Assembly (NCBI GenBank): GCA_903857255.1
Contig: CAIODY010000081.1
Span: forward strand, 1-64,000
DNA length: 64,000 bases
DNA from: an uncultured bacterium
GTDB taxonomy: Bacteria; Bacteroidota; Bacteroidia; Chitinophagales; CAIODY01
Direction of reading: 5' to 3'
Shown here: positions 1 to 8,738 of the stretch, piece by piece
Numbering within the stretch: the first letter of the stretch is position 1
Layout: each line of letters begins with the position of its first letter
Notes under the pieces: model-generated
Told to the model about the DNA's origin: nothing
The model's input: only the letters and a program-made list of their open reading frames with translations
Databases searched by the model: none
Position numbers and translations under genes: made by a program

Positions 1-53
1 ATACTTAATACTTAATACTTAATACTTGATACTTAATACTTAATACTTAATAC
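1..53. repeat. 7-bp tandem repeat (TACTTAA)n, about 7 copies, may extend left of the window
   Basis: Direct reading: tacttaa units with one tacttga variant. Confidence 0.9.
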
Positions 54-252
54 AATAAAAACTTGGGAAGTGTAGCTGCGCTAAAATAATTACCCACGTC
101 AGCACCAAAAGTTTACAAAAAATAATTTCGCCTTATGATACACTATGAAAGATAAAACACATAAATTTGTGTTGGAAATAATAACACACTCAGTCGCACT
201 TAGCCATCCAAAAATGGGTGGATAAGTGCGAAAGAGTTGCCACTATATACAA

Positions 253-259
253 GTTAGTG
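253..259 (+). repeat. 5' boundary recombination core GTTAGTG (attI-like or decayed attC)
   Basis: TTAGTGGC here is complementary to GCCACTAA at the start of attC-1 (1666). Confidence 0.6.
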
Positions 260-307
260 GCAAGGCTATGACGACACCGCACAAACAACAAATACGACAA
301 TTAAAAA

Positions 308-1657
308 ATGAAAATTAAAAAAGTAAAATGGCGAAACCATCCAGTTCTTGGAAATTTAGAGCTTGACTTTATTAATCCTGACACAGGTATCGTTTATGAC
401 ACAATAATACTGGCAGGTGAAAATGGCACTGGTAAAACCACTATCCTTGAAACCATAAGTACATTTCTAAATTTAGGGTCATTTGAAAGTTTTGACTTTA
501 TTGAATACAGTATTGGAGCTGATACTTATAAGGCAAGTCCAACTACTGACGGAACAACGCACAAAAATTTTTACGACATTGTTGACAGTACTGGGACTAT
601 TCAAAAAATCAGAACAGACAGGAGTAACAATTTTCAACAAATCGAGACGAACAACATTGATATAAGGCATTATGGCTGTGTTTTTTCAAAGGCACGAGCC
701 GACTATAAAACCCAGCAGATTACTTCAACAACAACCAAAATTTTAGATGCCGACAAATATGACAATGATAAAGAAGATGATTTCACTTCTTTAAAACAAC
801 TACTTGTTGACATACAAAATCAAGACAATTCAGACTATGTTGAATTAAATAAATCATTAGGTACTAATCCAAAATCTTGGCCTGAATATTATCCATTGTC
901 AAAAATTTATCGTTTCAAGAATGCTTTTGATAAGTTCTTTGATAAGTTGAAGTATGATAGAGTTGTAGACAGTAATAATGAAAAGACATTACTATTCAAT
1001 AAAAATGGCAAAACTGTTTCCATTGATAATTTGAGTACAGGCGAAAAGCAAATTGTTTTTCGTGGGAGTTATTTACTAAAAAACAGTAAGAAACTGAATG
1101 GTGCAGCAATAATGATAGATGAGCCAGAGTTAAGTATGCACCCTAAATGGCAAAAGAACATTCTTAATTATTACAAAGACTTGTTCACCGAAAATTCCCA
1201 ACAAATTGTACAACTCTTTTTGGCAACACACTCTGAATATGTTTTGGAAGATGGATTATCAAACAGGACTAATAATCTAATTATTGTTTTAAATGAAGTT
1301 AATGGCAATATTAAAGTTAGTAAAATTGTTGCACCTTCTGTTTTACCAACAATAACAAGTGCGGAAACAAATTATCTAGCCTTTGACATTGTTTCTAACG
1401 ACTACCACATAGAACTTTATGGTTGGTTACAAAATAAAACGTCAAAAAGTACAGTCAAATCTTGTGACGACTTTATAAAAGCACATACAGCATACGATGC
1501 TACCATTCATAGTAAGCCTTCATCATTTTGTAGTACAAACTACGATTCATTATGTACCTATATTAGAAATGCTATAGACCATCCTGACCCAAGCAAAACT
1601 TATTCAGACAGTGAATTAAGAATATCGACAGAATTATTGATTAAACTATGCAGATAG
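308..1657 (+). CDS. AAA family ATPase with C-terminal HEPN-like motif (cassette 1)
   Basis: Walker A GENGTGKTT, LSTGEKQ signature, Walker B MIDEPELSMHP, ATHSEY; C-terminal YIRNAIDHPDP. Confidence 0.85.
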   Translation: MKIKKVKWRNHPVLGNLELDFINPDTGIVYDTIILAGENGTGKTTILETISTFLNLGSFESFDFIEYSIGADTYKASPTTDGTTHKNFYDIVDSTGTIQKIRTDRSNNFQQIETNNIDIRHYGCVFSKARADYKTQQITSTTTKILDADKYDNDKEDDFTSLKQLLVDIQNQDNSDYVELNKSLGTNPKSWPEYYPLSKIYRFKNAFDKFFDKLKYDRVVDSNNEKTLLFNKNGKTVSIDNLSTGEKQIVFRGSYLLKNSKKLNGAAIMIDEPELSMHPKWQKNILNYYKDLFTENSQQIVQLFLATHSEYVLEDGLSNRTNNLIIVLNEVNGNIKVSKIVAPSVLPTITSAETNYLAFDIVSNDYHIELYGWLQNKTSKSTVKSCDDFIKAHTAYDATIHSKPSSFCSTNYDSLCTYIRNAIDHPDPSKTYSDSELRISTELLIKLCR

Positions 1658-1667
1658 ACAGCCCAGC

Positions 1668-1799
1668 CACTAACAGCACATTGGCAATAGGCGGGGTTTC
1701 GTCTCCGCTTGACAGTTTTGTGGTAGCCGAAAGTTCAGTTCTCCGAACTAACTTTTGTGCTGAAAAGCCCGCCCATCGCCAATCTGCAAAACGTTAGCT
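1668..1799 (+). repeat. attC-1 (subfamily A)
   Basis: CACTAAC...GGCGGGGTTT...AGCCCGCC...AAAACGTTAGCT. Confidence 0.85.
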
Positions 1800-1821
1800 G
1801 TAATTATAAAACGACACGAAT

Positions 1822-2673
1822 ATGATTGAAATAATTTTAATGATTGCTGTTATTGGATGGTTCACGACAACGGCTAAAAGCAAAAACAAGAACAAAATAT
1901 TGTGGGGCATTATAGGTGCTGTAAGTTATTACGTTCCAGTATTGCTTTTTGGACTTTTCATTTTTCCATTAATTACTGTTGGCTGGATAAACAAAGACAA
2001 TGAAACTATTTTTCAAGTAATTGGCTTTTTTCTCAACCTGACAGTTGGAGTAATTGGTGTCCTAATAGCAAAGTGGACTTTGGAAAAATCAGACCTGACA
2101 GCTAAATCAAAGAAATTGTTTTTACTTTCTATTATTGGCGGACTTGTGATTTTATTCGCTGCATTATTTCTCCTAAATTATTACAAAGTTAAATCGGGGA
2201 CATCAATTTATGGATTTGAAAATGTTACAGGACTTCAAAAATTGGACAAAGGTGATTATGTTGGAGCAATTGACGAATTTAATATAGCAATAAAGAGAGA
2301 ACCTAATAAGTCCGCTTTATACTACAATCGTGGACTTGCCTACGAAAAATCAAAAGATTATAATAAAGCAATAAATGATTTTCAGCAATCATTAACAATC
2401 AATAATTTTAAAGAGCAAGCGAAACATACTGGAGCATACTATGAATTAGGCAATTGCTATGGAGCAATGAATGAACTTGACAGTTGTTTAAAATATTATC
2501 AAAAGACAAATGAGTTAGACCCGACAGACAATTTAGTAATACTTAATATTGCATTTCTCTATGACACTAAAGGTGACACAAATCAAGTTTGTAAATATCT
2601 TAAAGACATTAAGAATCTTGACCCTAAATTTCAAGAAACATTTAATAAGCTGAAAGAGAAATGCAAAGAATAA
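1822..2673 (+). CDS. TPR-containing membrane protein (cassette 2)
   Basis: N-terminal TM segments, then TPR-like repeats (ALYYNRGLAYEKSKDYNKAINDFQQSL). Confidence 0.75.
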   Translation: MIEIILMIAVIGWFTTTAKSKNKNKILWGIIGAVSYYVPVLLFGLFIFPLITVGWINKDNETIFQVIGFFLNLTVGVIGVLIAKWTLEKSDLTAKSKKLFLLSIIGGLVILFAALFLLNYYKVKSGTSIYGFENVTGLQKLDKGDYVGAIDEFNIAIKREPNKSALYYNRGLAYEKSKDYNKAINDFQQSLTINNFKEQAKHTGAYYELGNCYGAMNELDSCLKYYQKTNELDPTDNLVILNIAFLYDTKGDTNQVCKYLKDIKNLDPKFQETFNKLKEKCKE

Positions 2674-2677
2674 CTAC

Positions 2678-2809
2678 AGCTAACAGCACATTTGCAATAG
2701 GCGGGGGTTTGTGCTCAGCAGGCAGTTTTGTGGTTGGAGAAGGTACAGTTCTACGAATGGACGTTTGTACTGCAAAGCCCGCCCATCGCAAATCTGCAAA
2801 ACGTTACCT
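2678..2809 (+). repeat. attC-2 (subfamily A)
   Basis: AGCTAACAGCAC...GGCGGGGG...GCCCGCC...GCAAAACGTTACCT. Confidence 0.85.
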
Positions 2810-2846
2810 GCAAGCATAGTAAAACCGAAACATAAAGTGAAATAAT

Positions 2847-3311
2847 ATGAACTGGACAAAATTTAAGAATAGAATTTATAAAATATTTTTTTGGGGAAGC
2901 TTACTGGGGACAATTCTGACTTTACCTGTTTTAGGACTTTGCCAACAACATATTTATGGAACAGGAGAAGGACGAGACTTTTTTTTCTTTGCAAACAAGG
3001 ATTATTGGCAACCAATTGGACTTCTATTTGGACTTTTTTTATTAACACAGTTTTTTGCCTATTTTTTCGACAGTTTTAGATTAATAATCAGAAAAATTAA
3101 AAAACAAAAAATAGAAAACAAGGAATTGATATGCTATGGAGTAGCATTTCTATTTGGACTAATTTGGACTTTTATCGTAATTAGACTAAATGGGAATGGA
3201 CATTGCGACATATTGATTGGCCCTGCGGATACTGGAATGACAATAGCATTAATTGTGGCAAGTGTAATTAATTTTTGGAAACTAAAAATAATTGAACAGA
3301 AAAGAAAATAA
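2847..3311 (+). CDS. Hypothetical membrane protein (cassette 3)
   Basis: Multiple hydrophobic segments. Confidence 0.6.
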   Translation: MNWTKFKNRIYKIFFWGSLLGTILTLPVLGLCQQHIYGTGEGRDFFFFANKDYWQPIGLLFGLFLLTQFFAYFFDSFRLIIRKIKKQKIENKELICYGVAFLFGLIWTFIVIRLNGNGHCDILIGPADTGMTIALIVASVINFWKLKIIEQKRK

Positions 3312-3499
3312 TGGAAACAGTATTTTGGATATGTGTAAAAATTATGCAAGTAATGAGTAATGTTCTTGGCATTACCTATCAGCAGTTAAATGTTCTATTA
3401 TTTGTAATATTACACCCGACAATTACATTAATTTTATTTGTTAAATACAGAAAATATAAGAGACTTTGGAAAGAACAACAAAATATAATGAAGAGTTAA
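3311..3499 (+). CDS. Small hypothetical membrane protein (cassette 3, overlaps upstream stop)
   Basis: TAATGG stop/start overlap; hydrophobic. Confidence 0.5.
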   Translation: METVFWICVKIMQVMSNVLGITYQQLNVLLFVILHPTITLILFVKYRKYKRLWKEQQNIMKS

Positions 3500-3515
3500 A
3501 GACAAGAATGCCAGC

Positions 3516-3648
3516 AGGTAACAGCACCTATAAGAAATTGGCGGTTCAGTGGTTAAATGAACTTTGTGCTTCGTATTAGGTTCAGTGGTGGCAGACAGTT
3601 TTGTGCTTAGAAAACGCCAACTTCTTATAGCTGCAAAACGTTAGCGGT
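3516..3648 (+). repeat. attC-3 (subfamily A, TTGGCGG variant)
   Basis: AGGTAACAGCACC...GCTGCAAAACGTTAGCG; arms TATAAGAAATTGGCG / CGCCAACTTCTTATA. Confidence 0.85.
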
Positions 3649-3723
3649 AATGCTTTTGGACATAACAGACTTCCATTTTAACAATAAAATAATGACGACA
3701 AAACAACTTCACAGAATCAAAAT

Positions 3724-4386
3724 TTGAACAAGGTAATTGCCATATTTATTTTCTCTTTCGTCATGTCAAATTGCTTTGGACAAACAACGAACAAAAGTCT
3801 AAAACTTTTCGACAGCTTGCCAGACAACAGCATCAAGACATTGACAAATCCAAAGCCTCTATCTGACGCTGAATATTTTTCGTTAGACAGTACACATTCA
3901 ACATTGATAAGCACCAAACGAAACCTTGACGAGCAAACATTTCGCCTGACATTGAATAGTAAAACCACTGCTTATTTTTTTTATTACACAGAACAACTCA
4001 ATTCAAAAGACTCTTCATTCAGTCATTTCAATTTTTACTTAAAGCTTAATGACAGCGTTTGTTATTTGTCGCCAAACTTTTCTTATCCGAACTGTTGCTT
4101 TGAAAAAATTTTAGCAGTTTCATTTTCTGACATCAATTCGGACGGCTTCACGGACATCGTTGTGCTTGGACAATTTTACAGAGGTTATGGAAAAATGGAA
4201 CAAAAATATTCACCGCAATATATTTTTGACATCTACTTCGGTTCTAAAAACAAATTCATCACCGACAGAAAAACTATTGACAGATTAGCCATTGACACAG
4301 ACAAACAAATAACAATTGACGACATAAAAAAAGCATACGCAAAGCAATTACAGACATTACACAGACAAGAAAAGCACTACCGCTAA
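3724..4386 (+). CDS. Hypothetical secreted protein (cassette 4)
   Basis: Signal peptide MNKVIAIFIFSFVMSNCFGQ; TTG start. Confidence 0.6.
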   Translation: MNKVIAIFIFSFVMSNCFGQTTNKSLKLFDSLPDNSIKTLTNPKPLSDAEYFSLDSTHSTLISTKRNLDEQTFRLTLNSKTTAYFFYYTEQLNSKDSSFSHFNFYLKLNDSVCYLSPNFSYPNCCFEKILAVSFSDINSDGFTDIVVLGQFYRGYGKMEQKYSPQYIFDIYFGSKNKFITDRKTIDRLAIDTDKQITIDDIKKAYAKQLQTLHRQEKHYR

Positions 4387-4514
4387 CATGGGGTTTGCAT
4401 CACAGCGGCTTGACGGGTAAATTTGTAGTTCGGTTGTTTCTATTATCTTCGTTGCGGTGGGACGATTGACGGCTTTGTAATGCCGCTGCAACGCAAACCC
4501 CAGAAACGTTGGCG
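4381..4514 (+). repeat. attC-4 (subfamily B)
   Basis: CGCTAACATGGGGTTTGC...GCAAACCCCAGAAACGTTGGCG. Confidence 0.87.
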
Positions 4515-4579
4515 GTCATGCTTGGACAGAAATAATTCCAAATAGACTTTGACAAAACAAAGACAAAAAATATTTAGAA

Positions 4580-5146
4580 ATGGCTTCAAACATTCCATCA
4601 ATCAGACAATATACTTGGGAATCACTTCCACCGCAATTATTAATGATTGCTATTTATTCAGTCATAGCACATTTCCTAAAACTTGACGACTATCTTGGGT
4701 TTCATGGTATATTCTCAAATATCATGTACGGTGCTTTCGGACAACTAATTATTTGGTTCATCATACGAAACATTTATGCAAAGCATCATGCACAAGGAAT
4801 GGAATTAGTAAGACAAGAAAAATATGCAGACGCAATTCCATTTTTCATTGACAGCTATCAGACATTCTCAAAACATTCATGGGTTGACAAATACCGATAC
4901 TATCTCGGCAGTAGTTCTAAAATCTCTTACAAAGAAATGGACTTAAACAATATTGCTTTTTGTTACGGACAAATCGGCGACAAGGAAAAATCAATCGAAT
5001 ATTACAGACAGACGCTTTCTGAATTTCCAGACAGCGGTATTGCAAAAACAGCTTTGACATTGATTAACACAATGACCGATAACAAACAAATTGACGACAA
5101 ACTTCAACATGACGAATTACTTGACAACAAAAGCACGAACCGCTAA
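4580..5146 (+). CDS. TPR-like membrane protein (cassette 5)
   Basis: TM segments plus TPR-like helices (NIAFCYGQIGDKEKSIEYYRQTL). Confidence 0.6.
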   Translation: MASNIPSIRQYTWESLPPQLLMIAIYSVIAHFLKLDDYLGFHGIFSNIMYGAFGQLIIWFIIRNIYAKHHAQGMELVRQEKYADAIPFFIDSYQTFSKHSWVDKYRYYLGSSSKISYKEMDLNNIAFCYGQIGDKEKSIEYYRQTLSEFPDSGIAKTALTLINTMTDNKQIDDKLQHDELLDNKSTNR

Positions 5147-5274
5147 CACGGGGCTACTGTTACAGCGGCTTGACGAGCAATTTGAAAGTTCGGTTGTTTC
5201 GGCTACTTTTGTTTTCGTGGGACAGCGGACGGAACACTAAACCGCTGCAACATTACGCCCCGAGAACGTTGGCG
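5141..5274 (+). repeat. attC-5 (subfamily B)
   Basis: CGCTAACACGGGGC...CAGCGG...CCGCTG...GCCCCGAGAACGTTGGCG; ~20-bp imperfect stem with an extrahelical base. Confidence 0.9.
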
Positions 5275-5322
5275 GCAACCCATTACAACCACCAGACGAC
5301 ATAAAAAAACAAACTAATTATT

Positions 5323-6417
5323 ATGACAAGTTCATTTAAATCGAAGCGGATTTATTTTCCATTTTTAGTTATTGGATTAATAATAGTTATTGCTCTCTTT
5401 TTCTTTAACCCTTATTTTGTTAACGGACAATCTTACAAGTTAGAAAAGGAGTGGAATCAATTATTGCAGCAAGGGGATACTTCAATTTGCATTTTGTCTT
5501 CAATTCATTCTGTGTCTGGACCAAAATTTAAATTGAAAGATTTAAAAACACCGATACCGACAGTTAAGCAAGAAAAAAATAAACAGAACAATGACAATAA
5601 TTTAGAGATTATTAAAGAACAGGAACCACAACAGGAGGGTAATAATCAAACTGACGAACCTTTAGACCCGATTACAAAAATTTATTGGAATGAAGATGAT
5701 TTCTACATTTGGATTGGTAAAGACCTATTAACAGCTACAATTGATTTAGAAAAAGAAACTATTGCCCAAATTCGAATCAAAAGCTTTAGCCGTGTTTATG
5801 TTCCAAATTCATCAGAAGCTGAAATAACAATTGTGAATGACTATGAAACAAACCAAATCCTTAAGTATTATTCGACTGACAATAACGTAAGTCCTGAACC
5901 TATTTTAGGCAAAAGGTACATTTATACATCTTGTCCAACATGCAAAGATGTAAATGGCAACGCAGCCGACAAACAAAGTTGCTTTGCATTTGCTCAAAAA
6001 CTTAATACTATCATCTACAATTTAATTCGTAAATACAAGAAATGCGAAAGCCCAGCGTTTGTATTTTCAATAAATAAAGACACTCTTTCAGAAAAAATCA
6101 ATTCAAGAATTAAAAACTTAATTAAAGAACGGTCAGACGATAAAAATTGCAGCAGACTAATTGAATGTTTTAAGAATAAAAAAATGAAAATCGTGTGTAC
6201 AAAAGAAGTTAGTAGAAATGCGGATGGTTTTTATTCTAAAGCTAAAGTGCCATGGATTTCTCCAATTGAAGAAACAATTTTAGAGACATTGGTTACAGAC
6301 GAAGTTAGACACTATGCAAAATCAAACGTAGCATACAAATATGGGATGCCAGCTTATTTGACAAAGACTATCTTGATTACAATTGACAATGGAATTGTTT
6401 CATCAATCAATTACTGA
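5323..6417 (+). CDS. Hypothetical protein with N-terminal TM/signal anchor (cassette 6)
   Basis: Long ORF, hydrophobic N-terminus, no recognised domain. Confidence 0.6.
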   Translation: MTSSFKSKRIYFPFLVIGLIIVIALFFFNPYFVNGQSYKLEKEWNQLLQQGDTSICILSSIHSVSGPKFKLKDLKTPIPTVKQEKNKQNNDNNLEIIKEQEPQQEGNNQTDEPLDPITKIYWNEDDFYIWIGKDLLTATIDLEKETIAQIRIKSFSRVYVPNSSEAEITIVNDYETNQILKYYSTDNNVSPEPILGKRYIYTSCPTCKDVNGNAADKQSCFAFAQKLNTIIYNLIRKYKKCESPAFVFSINKDTLSEKINSRIKNLIKERSDDKNCSRLIECFKNKKMKIVCTKEVSRNADGFYSKAKVPWISPIEETILETLVTDEVRHYAKSNVAYKYGMPAYLTKTILITIDNGIVSSINY

Positions 6418-6459
6418 CAAAACTAATTTTTAAAGACACAACATTGAAGTTTGGGCAGC

Positions 6460-6592
6460 CGCCAACACGGGGCTACTGTTACAGCGGCTTGACGAGCAAT
6501 TTGAAAGTTCAGTTGTTTCTTTTACTTTTGTTTCGTGGGACAGCGGTCGGAACACTAAACCGCTGCAACATTACGCCCCGAGAACGTTGGGC
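6460..6592 (+). repeat. attC-6 (subfamily B, nearly identical to attC-5)
   Basis: CGCCAACACGGGGCTACTGTTACAGCGG...CCGCTGCAACATTACGCCCCGAGAACGTTGGGC. Confidence 0.9.
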
Positions 6593-6687
6593 GCAATAAA
6601 AAGTGGCGGCGCAACTTGCAGACAAATTTTGACAAGACACAGGACACAGTTTTTAAATAATATTCTTTAACTCAACAAAAAATAATT

Positions 6688-7686
6688 ATGAAAAAAGTTT
6701 CTTCACTTCTGTTTTCTGTTTTGTTTTTGACAACATTTGTTAAAGCTCAAGACATTCATTTATCGCAATTCAATGCTGCACCAATAACGCTCAATGCCGC
6801 AAACACAGGCAACTTTGACGGACAATTTAGAGTAACGACAAACTACCGAAATCAATGGGCTTCTGTTTCTGCACCTTATGTAACAGGAATTGTTTCAGCC
6901 GACTTTACACTTCTCAAAAAGAAAAAAAACTTCTTCGGTCTTGGACTTACGGGCATTGACGACAGAAGCGGAACAGGTGAATTGACCAACAGAAAAATTT
7001 ATTGTTCGGCTGCATATCATATTCACATCGGAAAGTCAGACACTCCCAAACACTACATTCATATTGGCATTCAAGGCGGTTACATTAATCGGACAATCAA
7101 CATAAATAAATTGGTTTTTGCCAATCAATATGACCCAACAACACACACTTTTAGCAATGTTTCTGACGAATCGTTTAACGCAAATAGCAATTCAAATTAT
7201 TACGACTTAAATGTTGGCGCAGTTTGGACTTCAACCTTTTCAAAAAAATTTAGTATGCAAGGTGGTGTGAACTTCATGCACATCAACAACCCTAAAGAAA
7301 TGTATTTAGTGTTTAACTCAAAAACTGTTTCAGTTGTTGGCTCTATTGTTCATGCTTTAGCACAAGTGAATTTAAACGACAAAGTTTCTTTATCGCCAAC
7401 AGTTCTTTTAATGAATTATCCAACGTCATCCGAACTAACTTTTGGTTCATCATTGAATTATTCGCTTGACAACTTTTCAATTTATTGTGGTGCTTATTAT
7501 CGTGCAAATGATGCAGTCATAGGACTTTTGGGCTTACAATGCAAAAAAGTTCGTTTAGGTTTTAGTTACGACATCAATGTTTCACCACTTCATGCAGCGA
7601 CAAATTACAATGGAGCATTTGAATTATCATTGGCGTACTGCCCTTATCACTCAACTAGAAAAATAAAGTTTTATCCAAAGGACTAA
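6688..7686 (+). CDS. PorP/SprF family T9SS-associated outer membrane protein (cassette 7)
   Basis: Signal peptide, QDIHLSQFNAAPITLNAANTGNFDGQFRVTTNYRNQWASV motif typical of PorP/SprF. Confidence 0.85.
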   Translation: MKKVSSLLFSVLFLTTFVKAQDIHLSQFNAAPITLNAANTGNFDGQFRVTTNYRNQWASVSAPYVTGIVSADFTLLKKKKNFFGLGLTGIDDRSGTGELTNRKIYCSAAYHIHIGKSDTPKHYIHIGIQGGYINRTININKLVFANQYDPTTHTFSNVSDESFNANSNSNYYDLNVGAVWTSTFSKKFSMQGGVNFMHINNPKEMYLVFNSKTVSVVGSIVHALAQVNLNDKVSLSPTVLLMNYPTSSELTFGSSLNYSLDNFSIYCGAYYRANDAVIGLLGLQCKKVRLGFSYDINVSPLHAATNYNGAFELSLAYCPYHSTRKIKFYPKD

Positions 7687-7725
7687 ACAAACTTGACAGA
7701 TGACGACAAACAAAAGTTTTACTGC

Positions 7726-7857
7726 GCCCAACACGGGGCTTTTGCCATGGCGGTTGACGGGTAACTTTGTAGTTCACTTGTTTCTATTATCTTTGTGGTG
7801 GTGGACTAATGACGGCACATCAATCCGCCACAGCAAAACGCCCCGAGAACGTTAGTG
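7726..7857 (+). repeat. attC-7 (subfamily B)
   Basis: GCCCAACACGGGGCTTTTGCCATGGCGG...CCGCCACAGCAAAACGCCCCGAGAACGTTAGTG. Confidence 0.88.
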
Positions 7858-7863
7858 GTAATG

Positions 7864-8286
7864 CTAAAAATACCACCAAACATCAGGCTTTTCTTCTTCA
7901 CAGTTTTCGTATGTATCGCCTGAATTATCCCATTTTGCTGAAATAAATTCACCGTTATCATCTTCGTTTAAGAAACCAATCCTTACTCCTTTTGGATTGT
8001 AATCTTCGTTTATCCAAGCCTTTGAATGTGCCATAACTTCTACTCCAATAGGCGGTTTAGTTTCTTGAAAGTTAAAGAACTGCCTTTCGTAGTAATACAC
8101 TATGTAAACATTACCATCACCAGTAATTGACACAACGTCTATTGGTCGTTCGTTAATGGCTTCTTCAACTTTAAATCGTGTTGGTCCACAGCAAAATGAT
8201 TTCAATTGCCTAAAAGCACTACCACTAACAGCACCTACCAAAAAGGCGGGGTTCTGTGGTTCATTGATGTTTTTGTTTTCTAACAT
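7864..8286 (-). CDS. Hypothetical protein, antisense in cassette 8; 5' end lies inside attC-8
   Basis: 140-aa ORF filling the cassette; no plus-strand ORF of comparable size. Confidence 0.55.
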   Translation of the reverse strand: MLENKNINEPQNPAFLVGAVSGSAFRQLKSFCCGPTRFKVEEAINERPIDVVSITGDGNVYIVYYYERQFFNFQETKPPIGVEVMAHSKAWINEDYNPKGVRIGFLNEDDNGEFISAKWDNSGDTYENCEEEKPDVWWYF

Positions 8287-8355
8287 AATTTTATTTTAAA
8301 ATTGACAATTTCGTTTTTTAAATCCCGCCCTTCTGGTAGCTGCAAAACGTTAGCT
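8223..8355 (+). repeat. attC-8 (subfamily A)
   Basis: CACTAACAGCACCTACCAaaaaGGCGGG...CCCGCCcttCTGGTAGCTGCAAAACGTTAGCT. Confidence 0.87.
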
Positions 8356-8447
8356 GCCACCCATTGACTGAACGACAACGAAAGTAAAACGGACATGACA
8401 AGACAAAATTCAAATACATTTGGACAAGCCATATTTGCCACTCTTTC

Positions 8448-8511
8448 GCTGCTGCAAAAGAGGCAAATGTTTCTTTTATTTTGTTTTTGCATTTGCCACA
8501 TTTGCAGCAGC
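8448..8511. repeat. Large inverted repeat (22-bp arms, 20/22 matched, 20-nt loop)
   Basis: gctgctgcaaaagaggcaaatg / catttgccacatttgcagcagc. Confidence 0.85.
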
Positions 8512-8593
8512 AGTCTACGCTTTACACTACATCTACTTTCATCGCTTTTATTTGTATCACAGACTTATTCCAAAAGGCGAAAACACAAAAGAC

Positions 8594-8624
8594 AAAAAAA
8601 GCGGTGCTGCGCACCGCACTTTTT
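8594..8624 (+). terminator. Rho-independent terminator-like hairpin
   Basis: aaaaaaaGCGGTGCTGCGCACCGCacttttt. Confidence 0.75.
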
Positions 8625-8738
8625 GGGTTAAATAGTTCTACTCATTTTTTAACACTAATTCTTTCTTTAAATTTTTTTGAATCATCTTTACATATCATGG
8701 TTTAGGAAATAATTTTTAAACAATAAAAATCAATTACA

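Noticed and set aside
1-53. Possible CRISPR-like repeat at the window start
   Set aside because: Contiguous 7-bp tandem repeat without spacers.
1668-8355. Regularly spaced ~130-bp repeats as a CRISPR or MITE series
   Set aside because: Spacing is set by ORFs, all sites share orientation, and core complementarity across cassettes is explained by attC sites, not CRISPR or MITE target duplications.
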